From assembly GCF_001690195.1 (NCBI RefSeq), contig NZ_LZGM01000087.1:1-39390 (forward strand): DNA of 39,390 nt. Direction: 5' to 3'. The notes beneath the pieces are model-generated. The model was not told where the DNA came from, searched no databases, and saw only the letters and a program-made list of their open reading frames with translations. Position 1 is the first letter of the stretch; each line of letters begins with the position of its first letter. Positions 19,754-29,246 of this stretch are shown here, piece after piece. Made by a program: the position numbers and the translations under genes. Origin of the DNA: Gilliamella sp. wkB108. GTDB taxonomy: Bacteria > Pseudomonadota > Gammaproteobacteria > Enterobacterales > Orbaceae.

Positions 19754-19975
19754 TTGCCGTTTAACTTCTTTATGTTTTAAACATGTTTGTATCACACAAT
19801 CATATAATGATTATTATTACTGTCATTGTCATAAAAGAGTATAGTAGATAAACAGAGTTAATTTATTAAAATGTTTCACTTTATAAGTGATCCTTTGATG
19901 ATTTATCCTTTGCACGAATAAGGCTATCGTGTAATATAGTCGGCATCGTAAAAAGCAAAAAATTGTGAATATCGT

Positions 19976-20116
19976 ATGAAATCCTCTATAAAATTACTTT
20001 CTGTATTTTTGGTTATAATGACATTAGTTGGTTGTGGTTTAAAAGGACCACTTTATTATCCAACACAAGAAGCAAATACATCGATTCAATCTGATATAGT
20101 TAACCATACGGCATAA
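19976..20116 (+). CDS. lptM: LPS-assembly lipoprotein LptM (YifL)
   Basis: A 46-residue lipoprotein. Basic MKSSIK is followed by a hydrophobic stretch and the lipobox LVGC with the lipidated Cys at 20, then GLKGPLYYP, the family hallmark just after the cysteine. LptM (formerly YifL) binds the LptD/LptE lipopolysaccharide translocon in E. coli. It is shorter than the E. coli protein (67 residues); only the variable C-terminal tail is reduced. lysA starts 12 bases later, the lptM-lysA-dapF order seen in other gammaproteobacteria, which supports the gene. Confidence 0.9.
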   Translation: MKSSIKLLSVFLVIMTLVGCGLKGPLYYPTQEANTSIQSDIVNHTA

Positions 20117-20128
20117 CGAGGAAATATA

Positions 20129-21382
20129 ATGGATTTTTTGCATTACCAAAATGGCCACCTTATGGCGGAGAAAATAGCCATATCTGAATTAGCAATACAG
20201 TACGGAACCCCACTTTATATCTATTCTGCACCTTATATAACTAAACAGTTTATGGCGTATGAACAAGCTCTTATTCATCGTAAACATTTAGTTTGTTATG
20301 CCGTTAAAGCGAATAGTAATTTATCTGTATTAAGCTTACTGGTTAAATCGGGTGCAGGATTTGATATCGTTTCACAAGGCGAACTTGAGCGAGTATTAAA
20401 AGCGGGAGCTGATCCTAAAAAAGTTGTTTTTTCAGGTGTAGCAAAATCAACTAGTGAAATTGAACGTGCTTTAAGCATAGGTATTAAATGTTTTAATGTT
20501 GAATCTGAATCTGAACTTTATCGGATCGATGAAATTGCCAGAAAATTAGGTAAGATAGCCTCAATTTCATTAAGAATTAATCCTGATGTTGATGCTAAAA
20601 CACATCCTTACATTTCAACCGGATTACGAGAAAATAAATTTGGTATTAGTTACCAATTAGCAATTGATGTTTACCGAAAAGCAAAAACTATGGCGAATAT
20701 TAAAATCGTAGGTATTGATTGCCATATAGGTTCTCAATTAACCGAATTAGCGCCATTTCTCGATGCCACCGATCGTATACTTGCTTTAGTTGACCAACTA
20801 AAATCTGATAATATTGATATTGAACATGTTGATTTGGGTGGTGGACTTGGTGTTTGCTATGATAATGAACAACCCCCAGCCATAACCTCACTGGTTACCG
20901 AACTAACGCATAAATTACAAAACTACCCAGATATCGAAATTTTATTTGAACCGGGTAGATCAATTGTTGCCAATGCGGGCTTACTGATCACTAAGGTAGA
21001 ATATACCAAACATCAAGATAATAACCATTTTGCTATCGTTGATGCAGGTATGAATGATCTTATTCGTCCGGCACTTTATCAAGCGTGGATGCAAGTTTTA
21101 CCAGAAAGAGAACCGCAATCATCTGATAAACCATATGTTTATAATGTTGTTGGTCCGATATGTGAATCAAGTGATGTACTGGCTTACCAACGTGAATTAT
21201 CCGTCAATCAAGATGATTTATTAGTGGTATGTAGTGCCGGTGCGTATGGATTTAGTATGGCATCAAATTATAATAGTCATCCACGTCCAGCCGAAGTAAT
21301 GTTGCTCGATGATAAACAGCATCAAATAATTCGTCAGCGTGAAACATTTGATGATTTATGGCGTGGCGAAGAGGTTTTATAA
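20129..21382 (+). CDS. lysA: Diaminopimelate decarboxylase
   Basis: PLP enzyme that makes L-lysine from meso-diaminopimelate. It has 417 residues. The PLP lysine is Lys60 in CYAVKANSN; HIGSQL, GGGLGVCY and EPGRSIVAN follow in the barrel, and VGPICESSD carries the active-site cysteine contributed across the dimer. AGGAA precedes the ATG. It sits next to dapF, which makes its substrate, so the last two lysine steps are side by side. Confidence 0.97.
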   Translation: MDFLHYQNGHLMAEKIAISELAIQYGTPLYIYSAPYITKQFMAYEQALIHRKHLVCYAVKANSNLSVLSLLVKSGAGFDIVSQGELERVLKAGADPKKVVFSGVAKSTSEIERALSIGIKCFNVESESELYRIDEIARKLGKIASISLRINPDVDAKTHPYISTGLRENKFGISYQLAIDVYRKAKTMANIKIVGIDCHIGSQLTELAPFLDATDRILALVDQLKSDNIDIEHVDLGGGLGVCYDNEQPPAITSLVTELTHKLQNYPDIEILFEPGRSIVANAGLLITKVEYTKHQDNNHFAIVDAGMNDLIRPALYQAWMQVLPEREPQSSDKPYVYNVVGPICESSDVLAYQRELSVNQDDLLVVCSAGAYGFSMASNYNSHPRPAEVMLLDDKQHQIIRQRETFDDLWRGEEVL

Positions 21383-21509
21383 TTTTTGCCCGAAAGAGAT
21401 TGGCTATAAATCTCCAAAATATTACTTCTTTTTTAAATCGCTGGAAATAAAAAGTAGAAAAGCAGTATAGTAACAAATAATAACGTTTTACAATAGAAGG
21501 TAACCCCGG

Positions 21510-22334
21510 ATGAACTTTTCAAAAATGCATGGTCTCGGAAATGATTTTATGGTCATTGATGCGGTAACGCAAAATGTTCATCTCTCTACAGAAATGATAA
21601 AACGTCTTGCTGATAGGTATACCGGTGTTGGATTTGATCAGCTACTCATTGTAGAGCCACCCTATGCACCGGATGTCGATTTTCATTATCGCATATTCAA
21701 TGCCGATGGTAGTGAAGTTCAACAGTGTGGTAATGGCGCTCGATGTTTTGCCCGCTTTGTGCGTTTAAAAGGGTTAACCAAAAAACGTACCTTAAAAGTA
21801 AGCACAATGAAGGGTAACATAGTGTTAACTGTCAATGAAGATGAAACTGTTCGTGTTAATATGGGGCAACCAATTTTTGAACCCAACAAGGTGCCGTTTA
21901 AAGCAATCAAAGAGGAAAAAACCTATATTATTCGTGCGCAGGAACGAACTGTATTATGTGGAGTAGCATCAATGGGTAATCCTCATTGTGTTATACAAGT
22001 GGATAATGTCTTGACGGCTGAAGTAACCACTCTTGGCCCATTACTTGAAACCCACGAACGCTTTCCTGAGCGAGCTAATGTAGGATTTATGCATATCATT
22101 GATCGCGATAATATCAATTTACGAGTATTTGAACGAGGTGTCGGGGAGACGCAAGCATGTGGAACAGGTGCTTGTGCCGCTGTGGCAGTAGGAATTAATC
22201 AAGGATTACTGAATAAAGCTGTCAATGTTAATTTACCGGGAGGGAAGCTTTTTATCGAATGGGAAGGAGCTAATTTGCCACTCTATATGACTGGCCCAGC
22301 TACTCATGTTTATGATGGATATATTGCAATATAA
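21510..22334 (+). CDS. dapF: Diaminopimelate epimerase
   Basis: Cofactor-free racemase interconverting LL- and meso-diaminopimelate for lysine and peptidoglycan. It has 274 residues, the same as E. coli. The two catalytic cysteines are Cys73 (QQCGNGARC) and Cys217 ([10 protein letters not shown]), at the same numbers as in E. coli. AAGG lies upstream of the ATG. It lies 127 bases after lysA and 135 before yigA, so short promoters could sit on both sides. Confidence 0.97.
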   Translation: MNFSKMHGLGNDFMVIDAVTQNVHLSTEMIKRLADRYTGVGFDQLLIVEPPYAPDVDFHYRIFNADGSEVQQCGNGARCFARFVRLKGLTKKRTLKVSTMKGNIVLTVNEDETVRVNMGQPIFEPNKVPFKAIKEEKTYIIRAQERTVLCGVASMGNPHCVIQVDNVLTAEVTTLGPLLETHERFPERANVGFMHIIDRDNINLRVFERGVGETQACGTGACAAVAVGINQGLLNKAVNVNLPGGKLFIEWEGANLPLYMTGPATHVYDGYIAI

Positions 22335-22469
22335 TATTAGATTAAAACACCTATAGATATTTTCTGAATACCCCGATAGATAAAGCTAGCAAAAAATGGA
22401 TACAATTTTGCAACACGGTTTAGTCATGATAGTTAGAATACTGTTATATCAGTTTAGTAGAGATTAACT

Positions 22470-23216
22470 ATGGTAGCGAAGATTACACAATCACTGAAAG
22501 AAAAAAATACAAGGCGAAGCGTTACAAAAGTTAAATTAGATGATGATGTTGTTAGCCAATATCTAATTGACAATCCTGATTTTTTTATACGAAACGCCAG
22601 TTATATTGAACGTATGCGCGTACCACATCCAATACGAGGTGGCGTTTCATTACCTGAATGGCAAATGGCAAGGCAACGCAACAAAATTAGCCAATTAGAG
22701 TCGGAAATTACTTTATTGATGGAACATGCGAGTACTAATGAATCTCTTTTTAATCAGCTAATGGACTTACAAGTCCAACTCGTTAAAGCATCAAACTTAA
22801 ATGAACTGGTTGAATCTTTAAATATCTGGGCAAAATCACTTGGGTTAAATGGTGCATATTTATATCTATTTGAGGATAAGTGGTTACTTAATGCGCCTTC
22901 AAATTATCACCATTTTGCATTAAATTCTTCAAGATTTGACTTTATTCGAGTTAGACATTTACAGTATTCTCATCAATATTTAGGTTCATTAAATACCACA
23001 GAATTAGATTTTTTATTGCCTGAACATGGTTATGTCGGCTCAGTGGCATTATCTCTTTTAGGACAATTTGGCGATCTAGGCATTTTAATTTTTACCAGCG
23101 CTAATCCACAACATTATCATGCAGGGCAAGGAACACTATTATTAGAAAAGCTGAGTGAAATATTACCTATCTTGATTGAAAAATGGATAATGCGCAAAAA
23201 AGCAGGAAAAATGTAA
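22470..23216 (+). CDS. yigA: DUF484 protein YigA
   Basis: Cytosolic protein of unknown function, 248 residues. The N-terminal part has the family segment [16 protein letters not shown] and [20 protein letters not shown], then a short coiled coil, then a GAF-like C-terminal domain. DUF484 genes are regularly placed between dapF and xerC, as here. Its stop codon overlaps the xerC start (TAATG), implying coupled translation. Confidence 0.9.
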   Translation: MVAKITQSLKEKNTRRSVTKVKLDDDVVSQYLIDNPDFFIRNASYIERMRVPHPIRGGVSLPEWQMARQRNKISQLESEITLLMEHASTNESLFNQLMDLQVQLVKASNLNELVESLNIWAKSLGLNGAYLYLFEDKWLLNAPSNYHHFALNSSRFDFIRVRHLQYSHQYLGSLNTTELDFLLPEHGYVGSVALSLLGQFGDLGILIFTSANPQHYHAGQGTLLLEKLSEILPILIEKWIMRKKAGKM

Positions 23217-24136
23217 TGAATCAGCCCCAACAAAACGCAGTGACTTTATTAACAGAGCCGGTTGAACATTTTTTAAATTATCTCAAATCAGAAAAACAAC
23301 TTAGCTTAAATACCCAGATTAACTATCGGCGTCAACTTTATGCACTGATTTCTTTAGCAAGTGAAGTTGAATTTACTAATTGGCGCAATTTAGATTCATC
23401 ATTAGTAAGGCTGTTGATTAGCCGTAGTAAACGGCAAGGTTTGCAAGCGCGAAGTTTAGCCTTAAGGTTATCTGCTTTACGCAGTTTTTGTGATTGGCTT
23501 GTGAAAAATGGTCAACTCACCGCTAATCCTGCTCGTGGGGTCTTGAATCCTAAACAAGGTCAACATCTTCCTAAAAATATTGATATTGATGAAATTAACC
23601 AATTACTTAATATTGAATATAATGATCCCTTGTCTGTAAGGGATAGAACAATGCTTGAATTGATGTATGGTTCGGGGCTACGTCTATCGGAATTGGTTAA
23701 TCTTAATTGTCGGGAACTGAATTTAACCGATGGTGAAATTAGAGTATTAGGTAAAGGGAATAAAGAACGTAAATTACCCTTAGGACGAGAATCGATAAAA
23801 TGGATAAAACATTGGTTATCTATGCGAGATTTTTTAGTTCCAAAAGATGATGCACTATTTATTTCAAAATTAGGTAAACGTATTTCACCGCGTAACGTTG
23901 AAAAAAGGTTTGCTCAGTGGGGCGTTAAGCAAGGGTTAAGTGCGCATGTTCATCCCCATAAATTACGGCACTCATTTGCCACACATATGCTTGAATCGAG
24001 TGGTGATCTAAGAGCTGTACAAGAGTTACTAGGTCATGCCGATTTATCAACTACTCAAGTTTATACACATCTTGATTTTTCGCATCTGTCTGATGTTTAT
24101 GATTCAGCTCATCCTAGAGCTAAAAGGGGAAAATAG
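23216..24136 (+). CDS. xerC: Tyrosine recombinase XerC
   Basis: With XerD it resolves chromosome dimers at dif. The frame runs back to an ATG at 23183 inside yigA, but the ATG at 23216, overlapping the yigA stop as TAATG, gives the family-like start and 306 residues (E. coli 298). All catalytic residues are visible: Arg156 (GSGLRLSEL), Lys180 (GKGNKERKL), His248 and Arg251 ([12 protein letters not shown]), His274 ([11 protein letters not shown]) and the nucleophile Tyr283. The genomic context (dapF-yigA-xerC-yigB) marks it as XerC rather than XerD. Confidence 0.96.
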   Translation: MNQPQQNAVTLLTEPVEHFLNYLKSEKQLSLNTQINYRRQLYALISLASEVEFTNWRNLDSSLVRLLISRSKRQGLQARSLALRLSALRSFCDWLVKNGQLTANPARGVLNPKQGQHLPKNIDIDEINQLLNIEYNDPLSVRDRTMLELMYGSGLRLSELVNLNCRELNLTDGEIRVLGKGNKERKLPLGRESIKWIKHWLSMRDFLVPKDDALFISKLGKRISPRNVEKRFAQWGVKQGLSAHVHPHKLRHSFATHMLESSGDLRAVQELLGHADLSTTQVYTHLDFSHLSDVYDSAHPRAKRGK

Positions 24137-24138
24137 TA

Positions 24139-24852
24139 ATGCATTTTTATCGTTCAATAAACCAAATTAAAGCAATCACCTTCGACCTTGATGATACTCT
24201 ATATGATAATAGTTTGATTGTGGAAAAAGCGGAAGACGAACTTATAAAAACACTTCAACAATATGATCAGTTACATAATATAACCAAAGCTGATTATTTT
24301 GCGGTAAAAAATAGTGTATTTGATAACAATCCAGAAATCTATCATGATGTTATTCTTTGGCGAATTGAAACGATCACCTCAATTTTAACTAAAGCTAAAT
24401 TTCCAAGCTCGAAAATAGCGGACATTATTGATGAATGTTTAGCTACATTTAATATTTGGCGCCATAAAATGGATGTACCACAAGCAACATATACACTATT
24501 AGCCAAGCTCGCAACTAAATATCCGCTAGCGGTTATTACTAATGGTAATGTTGAAGTTAATAGGATAGGCTTGGGTGACTATTTTCAATTTTCATTACGT
24601 GGTGGTCCAGATGGTCGCTCGAAACCTTTCCCAGAAATCTTTGAATTGGCCGTCAATAAGTTGAATGTACCTGCACATCAAATTTTACATGTGGGCGATA
24701 ATTTATCAACAGATGTTAATGGTGCGATAAATAGTGGGTTATTATCTTGTTGGATCAATGTTTTTAATGAAGATATCTTTCATCTATCTGAAGCTAGATG
24801 CTTACCACATATTGAAATATCTCAATTGCCAGAATTAGATAATCTGTTATAA
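24139..24852 (+). CDS. yigB: HAD-family phosphatase YigB
   Basis: HAD-superfamily phosphatase of 237 residues (E. coli YigB 238). In E. coli it dephosphorylates FMN and a riboflavin-pathway intermediate. Motif I is FDLDDTLYDN with Asp16 and Asp18, motif II is VITNGN, and the late motif is HVGDNLSTDVNGAINSG. It starts two bases after xerC and ends the dapF-side operon before a hairpin terminator. Confidence 0.93.
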   Translation: MHFYRSINQIKAITFDLDDTLYDNSLIVEKAEDELIKTLQQYDQLHNITKADYFAVKNSVFDNNPEIYHDVILWRIETITSILTKAKFPSSKIADIIDECLATFNIWRHKMDVPQATYTLLAKLATKYPLAVITNGNVEVNRIGLGDYFQFSLRGGPDGRSKPFPEIFELAVNKLNVPAHQILHVGDNLSTDVNGAINSGLLSCWINVFNEDIFHLSEARCLPHIEISQLPELDNLL

Positions 24853-24870
24853 TTTATTTTTACATGTATA

Positions 24871-24905
24871 AAAAGACAGTAAGAAAAACCACTGTCTTTA
24901 TTCAT
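24871..24905 (+). terminator. Terminator after yigB
   Basis: AAAGACAGT (24872-24880) and ACTGTCTTT (24891-24899) pair perfectly with a ten-base loop, about 20 bases past the yigB stop. The tail is T-rich (TTTATT). Confidence 0.7.
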
Positions 24906-25053
24906 TAATTATAATTGTTAAACAACCTATCTTTATATCCTGTTTGATCGCATTCTAAAAATCAACATCTTGCAAGATAATGAAACATAGATGATAAATA
25001 AACAACACCCATTTATAGCTATTATCATCTTTAAAGCTTAAGGCAAAGAGGAA

Positions 25054-27276
25054 ATGAGTAAATTATTATTAACGGATCTCAACCCTGAACAACAAAATGC
25101 CGTTACAACTGATAGTCAATATACCATAGTACTTGCTGGTGCAGGCAGTGGCAAAACGCGGGTGCTAGTTCACCGTATCGCATGGTTATGTCTGGAAAAA
25201 CAGTACCCACCACACTCTATTTTTGCAGTTACCTTTACCAATAAAGCCGCTGCTGAGATGCAAGAACGTATCCAAGCCTTAGTTGGCGAAGGGTATTTTA
25301 ATGGTATGTGGGTTGGAACATTTCATGGCTTAACACATCGTTTATTACGTATGTTTTCGGAACAGGCAAAATTACCTGCTAACTTCCAACTTATTGATAC
25401 AGAAGATCAGAATCGTCTTGTTAAACGAATTTTCAGAGAACTAAAAATTGATGAAAAACAATGGTCCTCGAAAGAGTGTGTTGCTTTTATCTCAGCCCAT
25501 AAAGAAAAAGGTTTACGTGCCGATGATATTATCGTTGCCGATCCTAAACAAATGATGTGGCAAAATATTTATCGAGATTATCAAGCGATCTGTGACAGAG
25601 TAGGTTATGTCGACTTTTCGGAATTAATCCTTAGAGCCTATGAGCTACTTTGTGCAAACAAAGACGTATTAAATTATTGTCACCAGCGTTTTTCAAATAT
25701 CTTGATTGATGAATTTCAAGATACTAACCAGATCCAATATCGATTAGTACAAAAATTGGCAGGTGATACAGCCAATGTCATGATTGTCGGTGATGATGAC
25801 CAATCTATTTATAGTTGGCGAGGGGCTAATGCTGATAATTTACAACTATTTATCAATGATTATCCCGATACAGAAATTATACGCTTAGAACAAAATTATC
25901 GATCAACCAGTACCATTTTAGATGCCGCTAATCAATTGATAGCCAATAATCAAAATCGATTAGGTAAAAACTTATGGACTGATAGTGGTGTTGGTGAAAA
26001 AATTGCTCTTTATGTTGGTTTCAATGATATTGATGAAGCGCGTTTTGTTATAGGGCAGATAAAAAAACGTCATGATGAAGGTGAACCTTATGCCAGTTGT
26101 GCGATTTTATATCGTAATAATGTACAATCACGCATATTTGAAGATACGTTATTGCAAGCCGGCTTACCTTACCAAATTTATGGCTCTATACGTTTTTATG
26201 AACGACAAGAAGTTAAATTAGCACTGGCATATTTGCGTTTGTTACATGATCACAATAATGACATAGCCTTTGAAGCGACGGTTAATACTCCAACTCGTGG
26301 CATTGGTAATGTAACACTTGATAAAGTTAAACTAACGGCCAAGCAAAATGCTATCTCATTATGGGATGCTTGTTTAATGCTGATCCAAACCAATGGATTA
26401 ACGGAAAGACAACGTTCAGGCATTAGTCGATTTTTGGAGTTGATGGAATCGATTTATGATGAAGTTGGTCAAATGCCATTTTATAAACAACTTGATGTGA
26501 TTATAAAATTATCTGGCGTCCAACAGATGTATGAACAAGAGCCGGGTATTAAAGGTCAATCCAGATTAGAAAATCTTGAAGAATTAGTGTCAGCGGCTGA
26601 ACAGTTTTATGGTAATAATGAAAATACCGTAATCGAAGATAGCCAAACAGGTAGAACACTTACTGTATTAGAATCATTTTTAGCTTATACATCATTAGAA
26701 AGTCGTGAGGTGAGCAAAGAACAAGATTCAGTACAGTTAATGACACTACATTCAGCAAAAGGGTTAGAGTTCGATAACGTATTCATAGTGGGACTTGAAG
26801 AAGGTCTCTTCCCCGCTCAACGTTCAGCGCAAGAAAATGACCGAATGGAAGAAGAAAGACGTTTAGCTTATGTTGGGATAACCAGAGCGCGTAAACATTT
26901 AACCTTGACGTTATGCGAATTAAGACGGCTTTATGGGCGTGATGAACGTAATTTACCTTCACGATTCTTGGCAGAATTACCGATTGAAAGATTAAATGAA
27001 ATTAGTTATCGAGGTTTTACTACGCCACAAGGGCTAAGCGCTAATGATTTAAGTAAGCAAGAGCAGTTTATCAACCAACGCAAAAAATCATACCTTGAGA
27101 AAACACGTGAAAGTGATGGCTATACCTTAGGTCGAAAAGTTAAACATCATCGCTTTGGTGAGGGTACAATTATAAATCTTGATGGTGAGGGAGATCACAG
27201 GCGAGTACAAATTGCTTTTGTGAATGAAGGGATCAAATGGTTAGTGATTAAACTTGCTAATCTTACCTTAATTTAA
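25054..27276 (+). CDS. uvrD: DNA helicase II (UvrD)
   Basis: Superfamily 1 3'-5' helicase used in nucleotide excision and mismatch repair. It has 740 residues (E. coli 720). Walker A GAGSGKT is at 29-35; AVTFTNKAAAEM, GTFHGL, DEFQDTN, VGDDDQSIYSWRGA, QNYRST, LMTLHSAKGLEF and LAYVGITRAR follow in order. The C-terminal Tudor-like segment (HHRFGEGTIINLDGEG) is the UvrD signature that separates it from Rep. AGAGGAA lies just before the ATG. I find no LexA box in the 201-base upstream region, unlike E. coli uvrD. Confidence 0.96.
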   Translation: MSKLLLTDLNPEQQNAVTTDSQYTIVLAGAGSGKTRVLVHRIAWLCLEKQYPPHSIFAVTFTNKAAAEMQERIQALVGEGYFNGMWVGTFHGLTHRLLRMFSEQAKLPANFQLIDTEDQNRLVKRIFRELKIDEKQWSSKECVAFISAHKEKGLRADDIIVADPKQMMWQNIYRDYQAICDRVGYVDFSELILRAYELLCANKDVLNYCHQRFSNILIDEFQDTNQIQYRLVQKLAGDTANVMIVGDDDQSIYSWRGANADNLQLFINDYPDTEIIRLEQNYRSTSTILDAANQLIANNQNRLGKNLWTDSGVGEKIALYVGFNDIDEARFVIGQIKKRHDEGEPYASCAILYRNNVQSRIFEDTLLQAGLPYQIYGSIRFYERQEVKLALAYLRLLHDHNNDIAFEATVNTPTRGIGNVTLDKVKLTAKQNAISLWDACLMLIQTNGLTERQRSGISRFLELMESIYDEVGQMPFYKQLDVIIKLSGVQQMYEQEPGIKGQSRLENLEELVSAAEQFYGNNENTVIEDSQTGRTLTVLESFLAYTSLESREVSKEQDSVQLMTLHSAKGLEFDNVFIVGLEEGLFPAQRSAQENDRMEEERRLAYVGITRARKHLTLTLCELRRLYGRDERNLPSRFLAELPIERLNEISYRGFTTPQGLSANDLSKQEQFINQRKKSYLEKTRESDGYTLGRKVKHHRFGEGTIINLDGEGDHRRVQIAFVNEGIKWLVIKLANLTLI

Positions 27277-27330
27277 GTGTGTTTAGTCGACTGTCAGGCA
27301 AATTAGTAAATTTTTATAATTTAAGTACAA

Positions 27331-27362
27331 GAGGGGGAGTAGTTAAATATCCACTCCCCTTT
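27331..27362. terminator. Bidirectional terminator between uvrD and cyaY
   Basis: GGGGAGT (27334-27340) and ACTCCCC (27353-27359) form a G/C-rich stem with a 12-base AT loop between convergent genes. It is flanked by A-rich sequence on the left and CTTTG on the right. Confidence 0.65.
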
Positions 27363-27385
27363 GTAACATTCTGTCTAGGTCTTGA

Positions 27386-27697
27386 CTAACCGTTAGCTTG
27401 CTCGTCAACTGCTTGAGCAAAAATATCGTTAAAAGTCTGATCGCTACGATTACATATCCATTGATTATTGACATAATCAAAATGATATCCTTGTTTACGG
27501 GTAGCTAACCAAATTTGGAAAAGAGGCTCTTGAGTATTGACGATAATTTTACTGCCATTAGGAAAAGCAATTGTAATAACATTGCCGTGTGTTTCATAGT
27601 CAATATCACTATCATGTTCATCCGCATAATTATCTAAAAATAACTCAATATTATTAAATAGTTGGTCAGTTAAAGTATGGAATTGTGTGATATTCAT
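27386..27697 (-). CDS. cyaY: Frataxin-like iron-sulfur protein CyaY
   Basis: Bacterial frataxin, an iron-binding regulator of the IscS/IscU iron-sulfur assembly machine. The frame extends upstream to 27748, but the internal ATG at 27697 begins MNITQFHTLTDQLF, just as CyaY begins, giving 103 residues (E. coli 106). Family blocks are DSDIDYETHGNVITI, NGSKIIVNTQEPLFQIWLAT and GYHFDYVNNQWICNRSDQTF. No good Shine-Dalgarno is visible before either start. In E. coli cyaY faces lptM/dapF; here it faces the other end of the cluster, after uvrD. Confidence 0.93.
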   Translation of the reverse strand: MNITQFHTLTDQLFNNIELFLDNYADEHDSDIDYETHGNVITIAFPNGSKIIVNTQEPLFQIWLATRKQGYHFDYVNNQWICNRSDQTFNDIFAQAVDEQANG

Positions 27698-27810
27698 AAA
27701 ATATAATCGATATAATGAAAAACCATAGTAGGATATTAGCACAAACAACCATACTCTGCCACCGCTTGGTGGCTAGAGTAGAATTAAAAGATAATAGGTT
27801 GAGAATAGGG

Positions 27811-28329
27811 TTATTGATTAGCTAGTGGAAGTGAGCAAGCCACCACAATTAATGAACGTTGCTCATCTCTTTTATCGATTTTGAACCAACGATTTGGCAT
27901 ATTACTTGTATCGAGTAATTGACCCTCGCCAAAATATCCATCGTATATTTTGATTTCCCCTTTAGCCAGTTCCATTTTATCGCAGTTAGCAAATTGATTA
28001 ACCACTAATGATTTATAAGAGACTTTCTTCTCATCTTCTTTCACTTCTTTTGTTTGGTTAGGTATAGCATTAATGATTTCGGTAAATACACGGATATTTT
28101 TATTATAAGGGTGCAATGTAATTGAATTACGCACAAGGAACGAATAACTATCCACTGGTTCGTCCTTGGATTTACTGATTGGAATAAAATCGTCCCCAAC
28201 ACGTTTATCATGCAAAATTTGATTTATCTCATTAGAATCAGTTTTTATCTCAGATGCCGAATTCTCTTCAGCATTAGCACTTAATGCCGAAATAGAACAA
28301 ATAATTAATAATAAACATAGTTTTTTCAT
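27811..28329 (-). CDS. Exported protein of unknown function (172 aa)
   Basis: A signal peptide (MKKLCLLLIICSISALSANA, likely cut after ANA) leads a mature part of about 150 residues. It has two cysteines (116, in QFANCDK, and 165, in VVACSL) that could form a disulfide, and the pattern NC...W...AC near the C-terminus recalls the surface-adhesin protein E (Adhesin_E) type domain of Pasteurellaceae; that resemblance is by eye and weak. Its ATG overlaps the stop of the upstream gene (ATGA, 28326-28329), so the two exported proteins are translationally coupled and probably act together in the envelope. Confidence 0.75.
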   Translation of the reverse strand: MKKLCLLLIICSISALSANAEENSASEIKTDSNEINQILHDKRVGDDFIPISKSKDEPVDSYSFLVRNSITLHPYNKNIRVFTEIINAIPNQTKEVKEDEKKVSYKSLVVNQFANCDKMELAKGEIKIYDGYFGEGQLLDTSNMPNRWFKIDKRDEQRSLIVVACSLPLANQ

Positions 28330-29174
28330 TTAGCTTGCATTCCATCTTTTGAGTTATTCTCAGTTGTTTTATTGTCATTAACTTCAATATCAGGTTGAGA
28401 GGACTGTTGATTTTCTGATTGCTCTTTAGTTTTCGCTTTCTCTTTTTCTTTCTCTTTAGCTTTCTCTTCTTGTTTGAGTTTATAAGCCTTTATCTTCTCT
28501 TCGCGTTTTTTATTTATCTCTTCAATAACTGGTTTCATATCCGGACGTATTGAAAATAAAATATCATCAGGAATATCACCTTGAATTGAGCAAATTAGAT
28601 GGGATTGATTATCTGACAAGGTTTCCAAATATATTGCTTTTTCAATGGTAGCTTGTCTTGGGATCACTCCGTCAATTGAATAGATATTATCTTTCCAAAC
28701 AGTAGGTTCAATTTGGCGATCATAAATTTTGGAATTGGCAATATAAGAAGAGGAATTATAATTTGACCAATTCAATTGACTTAAAGTATTTTTAATTTTA
28801 TCTAAACTATTATTTATAATGAAACCCCAGAAAAAGTATTGACCAGAAAAAGGCGTCTCAATATAAATATTTTGGTAGCCAACTATGTTTAACCCTTTAT
28901 AAACAATCGGTTTTTTAAACATAATGCTATTTTTATCATCTTTTTGGGCGTTTTCGACGGGAAAGTAGGCAACTTTATCTGCAGTAGCTAAATGAGCAAA
29001 TTGTTCAAATTTGGTTTTGTTTTTGGCTAATTGTTGAAAAAACTGACTATCACATTCAAGAAAAGAAGTCATTGTTTTATCAATAATAGCAGTATCTTTA
29101 GTATTGCTTTGAGCAAAAACGGTACAAGTGATAAGCGACGAACAAAGTAATATACTAAGCTTTTTTAGTAGCAT
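28326..29174 (-). CDS. Exported protein with Lys/Glu-rich tail, unknown function
   Basis: 282 residues with a Sec signal peptide ending near TVFA|QSN. A globular middle (about 30-220) contains aromatic-rich stretches such as SGQYFFWGF; from about residue 222 a Lys/Glu-rich segment (KQEEKAKEKEKEKAK) likely forms an extended or coiled helix, followed by a polar Asn/Gln/Ser tail. I recognise no family. AAGGAA lies upstream of the ATG. It is the first of a coupled pair with the 172-residue exported protein. Confidence 0.75.
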   Translation of the reverse strand: MLLKKLSILLCSSLITCTVFAQSNTKDTAIIDKTMTSFLECDSQFFQQLAKNKTKFEQFAHLATADKVAYFPVENAQKDDKNSIMFKKPIVYKGLNIVGYQNIYIETPFSGQYFFWGFIINNSLDKIKNTLSQLNWSNYNSSSYIANSKIYDRQIEPTVWKDNIYSIDGVIPRQATIEKAIYLETLSDNQSHLICSIQGDIPDDILFSIRPDMKPVIEEINKKREEKIKAYKLKQEEKAKEKEKEKAKTKEQSENQQSSQPDIEVNDNKTTENNSKDGMQAK

Positions 29175-29246
29175 GAATGAAAGGTTCCTTTAAAATAGCC
29201 CTAAAAATTTTATGACACTTAGTCTAAAGGAATGTAATTATCAATG

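Noticed and set aside
20296-20478. Minus-strand frames inside lysA and similar frames inside spoT, dapF, uvrD and ulaAB
   Set aside because: They lie wholly within well-supported genes on the other strand and have no family-like sequence.
25000-25053. LexA (SOS) box before uvrD
   Set aside because: No CTGT-N8-ACAG pattern was found in the upstream region; only isolated CTGT words occur.
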